From assembly GCA_963747375.1 (NCBI GenBank), contig CAVVFL010000022.1:688752-752751 (forward strand): DNA of 64,000 nt, in the 5' to 3' direction. Shown here one piece after another: positions 57,044 to 64,000 of the stretch. The DNA is from Sva-07 sp963747375 (GTDB lineage: Bacteria > Actinomycetota > Acidimicrobiia > Acidimicrobiales > Ilumatobacteraceae). Position 1 is the stretch's first letter. The number at the start of each line of letters is the position of its first letter. The notes below the pieces were generated by a model. That model made no database searches. It was not told the DNA's origin and saw only the letters and a program-made list of their open reading frames with translations. The position numbers and the translations under genes were made by a program.

Positions 57044-57827
57044 CTACGCGACGACCGGGGCGAACGGTGATGCCCGCCGCGGCCATCTTCGCTTTGGCGT
57101 CGGCGACGGTGTGCTCACGGAAGTGGAAGATCGACGCCGCCAGCACGGCGTCGGCGCGCCCGATGGCGACGCCTTCGACGAGGTGGTCGATCGAACCGAC
57201 TCCACCGCTGGCGATCACCGGCACGGTGACGGCATCGACGATCGCCTGGGTCAGGTCGAGGTCGAAGCCCTCGCGGGTGCCGTCACGATCCATCGACGTC
57301 AGCAGGATTTCACCGGCGCCTCGACGCACAGCCTCGCGGGCCCACTCGACGGCGTCGATGCCCGTCGGTGTCCGACCGCCGTGCAGGTAGACCTCCCAGC
57401 CGTCCACTGATGATCCGTCGTCTGACCGACGTTTCGCGTCGATGGCGCACACCACGCACTGCACTCCGAATTCGGCTGCGATCTCGCCGATCAACTCCGG
57501 TCGCTCGACCGCCGCCGTGTTCACGCTGACCTTGTCGGCACCGGCGCGCAGCATTCGCCGAGCGTCCTCCAGCGTGCGGATGCCGCCGCCGACGGTGAAC
57601 GGTATGTAGACCTCGTCGGCCACCCGCCGGACCATCTCGACGGTGGTCTCGCGGTTGTCGCTGGATGCGGTGATGTCGAGGAAGACCAGCTCGTCGGCGC
57701 CCTCGAGGTCGTAGCGGGCGGCGAGTTCGACCGGGTCGCCGGCATCGACGAGATCGACGAAGTTGGTGCCCTTCACGACTCGACCTTCGGTCACATCGAG
57801 ACACGGGATGACGCGAGCGACCCTCAC
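57044..57827 (-). CDS. hisF: Imidazole glycerol phosphate synthase, cyclase subunit (stop hidden by an indel)
   Basis: About 260 residues: VRVARVIPCLDVTEGRVVKG (catalytic Asp in PCLD), NFVDLVDAGDPVELAARYDL, FTVGGGIRTLEDARRMLRAG, MDRDGTREGFDLDLTQAIVD, VIASGGVGSIDHLVEGVA. The last residues read ITVRPGRR in the given sequence and run into the next gene; removing one C of the run at 57057-57060 (minus strand CCCC) restores ITVRPVVA and a TAG at 57044-57046. GTG 57827 overlaps hisA. It forms the IGP/AICAR-producing half of the HisHF enzyme. Confidence 0.94.
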
Positions 57828-58544
57828 AGCTGCGCCAACGCCTCGATCGCCTCGACCACGGTGAACCGTCCTTCGTAGACCGCCTTGCCGGTGATGATCC
57901 CGCCCAGATTCGCGATCCGGGCAAGTGCCACCACGTCGTCCAGGCACGACACGCCGCCGCTGGCGATGACCGGCGCCCCGGCGAGTTGCGCGGACCTCGT
58001 GAGCCCGTCGATGTCGGGACCGTCCAGCATGCCGTCGCGGCCGATGTCGGTCACGACGAACACCGCCGCGGTCGGAAACAGCCCGTAGGCGTCGTCGAGC
58101 ATCACCCCGCTCCCCTGGGTCCAGCCGTGCACCGCCACTTCCCCGTCGCGGTGATCGAGGCCCACGGCAACGGGCACGACCGCGGAGGCGGCTTCGACGA
58201 GGGCCGGTTCGCGGATCGCCGCGGAGCCCATCACCACCCGTGCGACACCGGCGTCGGCGAGTTCGCGAGCGTCGTCGAGCGACCGCACGCCGCCGCCGGT
58301 CTGCACTCGAGCGACGCCCGCCAGCGCGGCGGCGATCGCCGCGACGACGGGCCGATTGACCGGGTCGCCGGAACGGGCCGCGTCGAGGTCGACGACGTGC
58401 ACCCACACCGCGCCGGCCGCGGCGAAGTCACGAGCGACCGCCACCGGGTCGTCGCCGTACACGGTCTCGTCGGCGTAGTCGCCCTGACGGAGACGGACGC
58501 ACGCGCCCGCCCAGCAGATCGATGGCCGGGTAGAGATCGATCAC
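57824..58544 (-). CDS. hisA: ProFAR isomerase (one frame break)
   Basis: About 239 residues. Start GTG 58544 (VIDLYPAIDLLGG) overlaps the hisH stop (GTGA). An extra G near 58505 shifts the frame; without it the sequence is GRCVRLRQGDYADETVYGDD, then ARVQTGGGVRSLDDARELAD and VTDIGRDGMLDGPDIDGLTR, ending GGIITGKAVYEGRFTVVEAI. The first Asp (PAIDLLGG) and second Asp (VTDIGRDG) are the catalytic pair of the (beta-alpha)8 barrel. In some actinobacteria this protein also serves TrpF (PriA); a separate trpF is not seen in the window, so PriA function is possible. Confidence 0.93.
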
Positions 58545-59161
58545 CTGCACACCTCGACGAAGTTGGCGAGCAGCCGGAGGCCCGGGCGGCTCGACTTCTC
58601 GGGATGGAACTGCACGGCGAACACATTGTCGCGCCGGAACGCGGCGTTGAGCGTGGTGCCGTACTCGACCGTCGCCGCCACCATCGTGGCGTCGTCGGGC
58701 ACACCGTGCAGTGAGTGCACGAAGTACACGTACGGATCGTCGCCGAGGTCGCGCAGCATCGGCTCGGCCGGGTCGACGATGTCGAGGCGGTTCCACTGCA
58801 TCTGGGGAATCTTCGGTCCCGGCGGAATCCATGTGACGGTGCCGGGGATGACGTCCAGCCCGGCCGCGCCCTCGTTCTCCTCGGACTTCGTGAACAACAT
58901 CTGCATGCCCACGCAGATGCCCAGGAACGGGCGCCCGGACGCTGCAGCGTCGCGTGCCGGCCCCTCGAGCTCGCTCAGTCGCAGGGCCTCCATGCACGCG
59001 CCGAACGCGCCGACGCCCGGCAGCACCACCCCGTCGGCATCGGCGATCAGCCCGGGGTCGGCCGTGAGCCGAGCGTCGGCCCCCTCGTGCTCCAGCGCCT
59101 TCTGCGCCGAATGGAGATTGCCGATGCCGTAGTCGAGCACCGCGATGACGGGTCGCGTCAC
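58541..59161 (-). CDS. hisH: Imidazole glycerol phosphate synthase, glutaminase subunit
   Basis: 206 residues, intact class I glutamine amidotransferase. VIAVLDYGIGNLHSAQKALE at the start, GVVLPGVGAFGACMEALRLS, nucleophile Cys in PFLGICVGMQMLF, and the His-Glu pair in VFAVQFHPEKSSRPGL. Supplies ammonia to HisF. Overlaps hisB by 4 bases and hisA by 4 bases. Confidence 0.96.
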   Translation of the reverse strand: MTRPVIAVLDYGIGNLHSAQKALEHEGADARLTADPGLIADADGVVLPGVGAFGACMEALRLSELEGPARDAAASGRPFLGICVGMQMLFTKSEENEGAAGLDVIPGTVTWIPPGPKIPQMQWNRLDIVDPAEPMLRDLGDDPYVYFVHSLHGVPDDATMVAATVEYGTTLNAAFRRDNVFAVQFHPEKSSRPGLRLLANFVEVCR

Positions 59162-59760
59162 AGCACACCCTTGGTCGATGGCACCCCGCCGGGGTCGTCG
59201 ATCCGCACCGCGTCGCGGAAGGTGCGCGCCAGGCCTTTGAACGTGGCCTCGATGATGTGATGCACGTTGCGCCCACGCACCAACTCGACGTGCAACGTGA
59301 TGTTGGCGGCCGTGGCGAACGACGCGACGGCGTGTTCGGCGAGCTGCGGGTCGAACGCGGGGTCACCGAGCGCAAGACTCTCGGGCATCGGAACGTGCCA
59401 TTCGACCCACGGCCGACCCGACAGATCGAGCGCGACGTCCACCAGCGCCTCGTCGAGCGGGTAGCGGCCGCTCGCGAACCGACGAATGCCGGCCTTGTCG
59501 CCGAGCGCGTCGGCGAACGCCTCCCCGACGGCGATCGCCACGTCCTCGACGGTGTGGTGGGTGTCGATCTGGAGGTCGCCGACCGCCTGGACACGCAGGT
59601 CGAATCCGCCGTGCCGACCGAGTTGGTCGAGCATGTGGTCGTAGAACGGGATACCGGTCGAGATGTCGGTGCTCCCCGTGCCGTCGAGATCGATGTCGAC
59701 GTCGATCGAGGTCTCCTTGGTCGATCGTCGACGTTGCGCAGTTCGGGACGTACGGGTCAT
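59158..59760 (-). CDS. hisB: Imidazoleglycerol-phosphate dehydratase
   Basis: 200 residues. Metal-binding His motifs FYDHMLDQLGRHGGFDL, DTHHTVEDVAIAVGEAF and RNVHHIIEATFKGLARTF; STGIPFYDHML near the N-terminus is the family signature. Monofunctional, without a histidinol-phosphatase domain. ATG 59760 overlaps where hisC should end (ATGA). Confidence 0.96.
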   Translation of the reverse strand: MTRTSRTAQRRRSTKETSIDVDIDLDGTGSTDISTGIPFYDHMLDQLGRHGGFDLRVQAVGDLQIDTHHTVEDVAIAVGEAFADALGDKAGIRRFASGRYPLDEALVDVALDLSGRPWVEWHVPMPESLALGDPAFDPQLAEHAVASFATAANITLHVELVRGRNVHHIIEATFKGLARTFRDAVRIDDPGGVPSTKGVL

Positions 59761-60850
59761 GAGCGGACTCCATCGAGGGTCGGACGGCACCGACGAACAC
59801 GTCGGCCAGCGCCTGCAGGAACTCGGTGTTCTCGTCCGGCGTGCCGACGGTGACACGGAGACAGTTCTCCAGCCGGGGCCAACTCGAACAATCACGGATC
59901 AGCACGCTGCGGTCGACGAGGCCCTGCCAGACCGTGTGCCCGTCGAGAGCGCCGGGCCGGACTCGGAACAGCACGAAGTTGGCGCCGCTCGGGAACACGT
60001 CGAGCGGGAGTTCGCCGAGCGCGGTGGTGATCCGTTCACGTTCGGCGACGATGTGCTCGACGCGGTCGTTCATGTCGTCGGAGAACCGCAGCGCGAGACG
60101 CCCGGCGATCTGCTTGACCGCGTCGAGGTGGTACGGGAGCACCACCTTGTCGAGTTCGGCCACGAGCCACGTCGGCCCGACGAGGTATCCGAGCCTCGCA
60201 CCGGCCATCGACCAGGTCTTCGAGAACGTACGGGTCACCACGAGGGGCCGGTCCTCTGCGACCAGATCGAGCGCGCTCCAGTCGGCGAACTGCGCGTACG
60301 CCTCGTCGACCACGACGAGACCCGGCGCGAGGGCCAGCAGTTGCTCCACCCGCTCGACCGGTTCGACGAGACCCGTCGGGTTGTTCGGCGAGGTGAGGAA
60401 CACCACGTGGGGGTGGAACTCGGTGATCACACGTTCGACCTCGGCCGGATCGAGCGTGAAGTCCGCAGCGCGCTCGCCTTCGACGACGGTCGCCCCGGTC
60501 ACCCTGGCGATCTGGGCGTGCATCTGGTACGTGGGCTCGAAGGTCGCGACGGTGCGTCCCGGGCCTGCATACGCGAGCAGCACGGTCTGCAGCACCTCGT
60601 TCGAGCCGTTCGCGACGAACACCTGCGCCGCGTCCACGCCGTGGAGTTCAGCGATGGCTGCTCGCAATGCGGTCGCGGCGCGGTCGGGATACCGATGCCA
60701 CTCGACGCGCGACATTTCCGCGGCCACGGCATCGCGGAACGCGGCGGGAGGTGGTTCGGGCGACTCGTTGGTGTTGAGCCTCACCCGTACGTCGACCTGG
60801 GCGGAGTGGTAGCCGTCGAGGGCGCGGAGATCGTCTCGGACGGGAATCAC
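59757..60850 (-). CDS. hisC: Histidinol-phosphate aminotransferase (end shifted by one indel)
   Basis: About 364 residues from GTG 60850. PLP-dependent class I/II aminotransferase: VRLNTNESPEPPPAAFRDAV, VFVANGSNEVLQTVLLAYAG, FLTSPNNPTGLVEPVERVEQ, the catalytic Lys in VTRTFSKTWSMAGARLGYLV, and the Arg in CLRVTVGTPDENTEFLQAL. The translation should end near 59757 with a TGA that overlaps the hisB ATG, but a base is missing near 59785, so the frame runs on through hisB. First gene of the hisCBHAF run. Confidence 0.93.
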
Positions 60851-60902
60851 CGAGCGCAGTGTAGAGGGAGCCTCCGTCGGGCTCCCGGTAGGGTTTCGCC
60901 CC

Positions 60903-61106
60903 ATGGCCGGATCCACCGAGTCGACCGCCGCCGAACTGGCCGCGATCGCCGACAACGTGGCCCAGTACCGAATGCGGGTCGCCGGCCTCGCCGAACGGTT
61001 CGTCGGCACGGAGCGTGACGACGTGGTCACAGCGATTCACGAGGCCGAACGCCAGCTCCGCGCCGCCGAACGCACGCTGATCCGGGCACTGCGCGTGCTC
61101 GACTGA
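60903..61106 (+). CDS. Small helical protein of unknown function
   Basis: 67 residues: MAGSTESTAAELAAIADNVA, QYRMRVAGLAERFVGTERDD, VVTAIHEAERQLRAAERTLI, ALRVLD. Predicted as two amphipathic helices (coiled-coil-like). Divergent from hisC with only 52 bases between. Codon use is normal; family not recognised. Confidence 0.7.
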   Translation: MAGSTESTAAELAAIADNVAQYRMRVAGLAERFVGTERDDVVTAIHEAERQLRAAERTLIRALRVLD

Positions 61107-61140
61107 GCTGCCGTTCGCCCAGCTACCGGCCGAAAACGCG

Positions 61141-61167
61141 GCGACGGCCCCTCGAGGGGGCCATCGC
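61141..61167. terminator. Hairpin terminator
   Basis: GCGACGGCCCC (61141-61151), loop TCGAG, GGGGCCATCGC (61157-61167); 10 of 11 pairs. Located 34 bases after the stop of the small gene at 60903. Confidence 0.75.
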
Positions 61168-61207
61168 ACTGCGCGAGGTCGGGAGGCGGATCCCAACCGT
61201 CGCTGCA

Positions 61208-61245
61208 AACCAGGTGGCGGGAACCTGGTTGTGGAAAACTATACA
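61208..61245 (+). promoter_or_regulatory. Palindrome and -10-like element upstream of mshD
   Basis: AACCAGGT (61208-61215) and ACCTGGTT (61223-61230) form a perfect 8-bp inverted repeat with a 7-base spacer. Ten bases further lies TATACA (61240-61245), a good -10 hexamer in otherwise GC-rich DNA. The palindrome covers the -35 position, so a repressor or activator site is likely. About 100 bases remain to the mshD start. Confidence 0.5.
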
Positions 61246-61355
61246 CCCGCCCGTTGAATGGGCAATGTACGCAACGGCCCGGCCGGCAGTTGTCATCGAG
61301 CACGCGGCCGACCCGTCGGGTCGACGCCACGGGCCCCGCCGGGTACTCTCGATGC

Positions 61356-62289
61356 ATGCGTTGCCTCGAGATCAAACGCCAGATGGCGAGCGACGACATC
61401 GCTCACGTCACCGAACTGCTCGACGCAGCGGCGCGCGCCGACGGTCGGCGACCGCTGTCGGACCACCTGTATCTCGACCTCGTCAACGGCGGCCTCGACG
61501 GGTTCACCGGGTTCCTCGCGTCCGAGCCCGGCCACGACCATCCGGTCGCGTACGCGCAGATCACGCGGCAACGACGCCTACGCCTTCGAGTTGGTGATCC
61601 ACCCGCACCACCGGTACGAGATGGCGACGATCGGACCCGAGCTGATCGACTCGGCGCTCGACGTCGTCGCATCCGACGGCGGCGGCCGGGTCAACTGGTG
61701 GGTGTTCGAACCGACATCGACCCACCGACTGCTGGCAGCCGACGCCGGCATGGCGTCGGGTCGCAGCCTCTACCAGATGCGCCGATCGCTGCCCACGGGT
61801 CTCGACGTCACTGTCGCAACGAGGGCGTTCGTTCCCGGCGACGACGACGAAGCGTGGCTGCAGGTCAACAATCGTGCCTTCGCCACCCATGGCGAACAGG
61901 GCGGATGGACGCTCGACACGTTCTGTCAACGCCAGCAGGAGGCGTGGTTCGACCCGGAGGGGTTCCGAGTGCACGACCTCGATGGCCGCATGGCCGCGTT
62001 CTGCTGGACCAAGGTGCACGAACCGACGGCACCCGGCGACGACATGATCGGTGAGATCTACGTCATCGCGGTCGACCCCGACTTCCACGGCCGTGGCCTC
62101 GGCCGGCAACTCACGCTCGCCGGCCTCGAGCACCTCGCCGGTCGTGGCATCTCGACGGCGATGCTCTACGTCGACGCCGACAACACCGCCGCGGTCACGC
62201 TGTACGAACAGCTCGGGTTCCGGATCCACTTCACCAACGCGGCGTTCGTGGCCGACGTGGCGCCGACCGAGACGGTTGGTGCGTCGTGA
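61356..62289 (+). CDS. mshD: Mycothiol synthase-like two-domain GNAT acetyltransferase (one frame break)
   Basis: About 310 residues. First GNAT half (MRCLEIKRQMASDDIAHVTE; LYLDLVNGGLDGFTGFLASE), extra base near 61565, then NDAYAFELVIHPHHRYEMAT. Second GNAT half: GWTLDTFCQRQQEAWFDPEG, GEIYVIAVDPDFHGRGLGRQ (acetyl-CoA motif QxxGxG form) and STAMLYVDADNTAAVTLYEQ. The two-domain layout and the VDP..H.RGLG pattern match MshD, which acetylates cysteinyl-GlcN-inositol in the last step of mycothiol synthesis. ATG 61356 or 61383 may be the start. Confidence 0.85.
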
Positions 62290-64000
62290 CGGCACTCGGC
62301 CCTCGGTCCGACACCAACAAGACGCTCCCCCGCTGGAGCACGGTTGACGTCCACGCCTCACTCGACGCGCGACTCGTTCACCGACGCGTACGGGTTCGAC
62401 GGCTGACGTCGGCCGCGTCGGGGCCCTGTTCGACGAGCTCGACATTCGCGCCCATACGTCGTGGACGCCCGACGCCGTGGACGCCGTCGCAACCGATCGA
62501 GCGATCGACGAGCTGAATCGGGTGAGCGCCGAGCTGGCGATCCTGCGGGTGTACACGTACGCATTCGTGGCGACCGATTCACGCGAACGCGCCGGTGCAG
62601 TCGGCTTCGGCGAGATCGGCAGATCGACGCGACGCTGCGTCCGCTGACCGCGCTGGCTCGCTGACTGGGTTGCCTCCTCGGCGTCGACGAACTGGCCGCA
62701 TTGAGCGACACGGTCGCCGAGCACCGCGGCCCACTCGTGCGTCTGGCCGCGCGGGCCGAGCATCAGATGACCGAGTCGGAGGAGCACCTCGCTGCGGAAC
62801 TGTCGGTCACCGGCTCGGGAGCGCGGGGGCGACTGCACAACGACGTCACGTCACAGGTGACGGTCCACGTCGAGCTGCCCGCCGGCTCCGAGGCTCTGCC
62901 GATGCCTGCCGTCCGGGGCTCGCCACCGATCCGGATCCGTCGGTTCGACGAGCCGCCTACGACGCGGAAATCCGGGCCTGGCCGACGATCGAGGTGCCGG
63001 TGGCAGCTGCGATGAATGCGATCAAGGGCGAAGCCATCGTCTCGAACGTCCCGCGGGTGGCCGCTACGATCGACGCGTCACTGTTCGCCAACAGCACGAG
63101 CCGTTCGACGTTCGACGCCATGCAGGCCGCCGTGACCGCTGCGCTGCCCGACCTGCGCCGCTGGATGCGCACGAAGGCAGGGCTTCACGGCCACGATCCG
63201 GCGGCCGGTCTGCCGTGGTGGGACCTCGTGGCACCGTTGCCGTTCGCCGGCGCCGAGATGTCGTGGGACGACGGTGTCGACATCGTCCGGTCGGCGTTCT
63301 CCGAATACAGCAACACGCTCGGCGGTCTGGTCGATCGCGCCCTCGACGAGCAGTGGATCGACGCCGCCCGACGGCCCGGCAAGAGCGGAGGCGCATTCTG
63401 CGCATCGTTCGTCGGACGACCGCTCGCTGGCGTCGCTCAACTGGTCGGGTTCGGCCGATTCCACACAGACCACCGCGCACGAACTCGGCCACGCCTACCA
63501 CAACACGATGCTGGCGGGCGCACGCCCCTGCAGCGACAGCTCCCGATGGCGCTGGCGGAGACGGCGAGCATCTTCTGCGAGACACTCGTCGTCGAGGCCG
63601 GGCTGGCGCGGATGTCGGGAGCCGAACGGCTCGCCCAGCTCGATGTCGACCTGCGGGCACCAACCAGGTCATCGTCGACATCCATTCCACGTTTCCTGTT
63701 CGAGACCTAGGTGTTCGCCCACCGCCGGCGGCGCACGCTGAGCGCGGCCGAGTTGTGCGAGCTGTCGCACGCCGCCCAACGTGCGGCATACGGCGATGGG
63801 CTCGACCAGCGCACCGCCATCCTACATGTGGTTGCTCAAGCCGCACTACTACGACGCTCGACTTCTACAACTGGCCCTACACCTATGGGCTGCTGTTCGC
63901 TCTCGGCCTCTTCGCCCGATATAAGGAGGACCCCGAAGAATTCCGTTCCGGCTACGACGATCTGCTGTCGCGGGCCGGGATGGACACGGCCGAGGAGTTG
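62286..64000 (+). CDS. M3-family oligoendopeptidase F-like protease (multiple frame breaks, 3' end outside window)
   Basis: GTG 62286 overlaps the mshD stop. Order of fragments: TALGPRSDTNKTLPRWSTVD; ADVGRVGALFDELDIRAHTS; RVSAELAILRVYTYAFVATD; LSDTVAEHRGPLVRLAARAE; RAAYDAEIRAWPTIEVPVAA; NAIKGEAIVSNVPRVAATID; PLPFAGAEMSWDDGVDIVRS; the metalloprotease motif THE-type TAHELGHAYHNTML; ALAETASIFCETLVVEAGLA; and at the edge YGLLFALGLFARYKEDPEEF. At least six breaks (near 62360, 62410, 62640, 62690, 62920, 63415-63540 and later) interrupt one continuous M3B protein. HELGHAYH with the downstream AETASIFCE is the zinc site. Cytoplasmic peptide hydrolysis. Breaks look like sequence errors. Confidence 0.85.

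Noticed and set aside
59363..61030. HisC-HisB fusion protein
   Set aside because: After residue about 420 the sequence becomes the antiphase shadow of hisB; a normal ATGA junction is present one frame over.

Overview
The window is high-GC DNA with frequent GTG starts, overlapping stop/start junctions (GTGA, ATGA), a mycothiol-synthase-like gene, F420-type oxidoreductase, RskA/SigK-type sigma control, a DUF222/HNH gene and a primary sigma gene that abuts dnaG. Together these point to an actinobacterium. The his gene order, the secreted-domain module at 5.7-6.0 kb and the overall style are most like the Acidimicrobiia (Ilumatobacter-type), but that placement is inference. No rRNA, CRISPR array, phage or plasmid backbone is visible.

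Layout. 1-5.4 kb: MFS exporter with its MarR regulator, acyl-CoA mutase large subunit, SDR, secreted trypsin-like protease, SRPBCC protein. 5.4-12.6 kb: accessory stretch with a chimeric sigma-like/secreted-domain gene, an Arr rifamycin-inactivating enzyme, a methyltransferase, and a LuxR regulator divergent from a tightly coupled operon (metallo-beta-lactamase-fold hydrolase, PIG-L deacetylase, cupredoxin-like lipoprotein, LLM oxidoreductase). 12.6-15.8 kb: small enzymes, two gene fragments, a decayed tRNA 3' end and an intact tRNA-Val. 15.9-21.3 kb: an ABC export system (two ATPases, one large FtsX-like permease) and an HNH/DUF222 gene. 21.4-30.5 kb: housekeeping and metabolic singletons (endonuclease III, SDR, inositol-monophosphatase family, orphan peptide-binding lipoprotein, amidohydrolase, TetR, PfkB kinase). 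30.6-38.9 kb: MalT-like LuxR regulator, SulP anion transporter, arylsulfatase and small membrane proteins, plausibly a sulfate-ester module. 38.9-44.1 kb: two tRNAs, then the rskA-sigK-fasciclin lipoprotein-molybdopterin oxidoreductase cluster. 44.1-49.9 kb: rpoD, dnaG and ppdK. 49.9-61 kb: M50 protease, YgfZ, trpE, hisI, groES, aldo/keto reductase, enoyl-CoA hydratase and hisF-A-H-B-C. 61-64 kb: mshD and an M3-family oligopeptidase that runs off the end.

The sequence carries about thirty single-base frame breaks, mostly one extra base, including in rpoD, dnaG, hisA and hisI. They are much denser after 30 kb and densest in the last 1.7 kb. I read these as residual assembly errors rather than real decay, and have annotated the interrupted genes as whole genes with the break positions stated. 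They also create false fusions (hisF with the hydratase, hisI with trpE, hisC running into hisB).

The most interesting unexplained items are the chimeric gene at 5436-6053, the three-copy intergenic hairpin family (51.1, 52.4, 55.2 kb), the four-gene hydrolase/lipoprotein/LLM operon with divergent LuxR regulator, the roughly 165-residue open extension in front of sigK, and the tRNA-Val-linked segment flanked by a degenerate tRNA 3' end.
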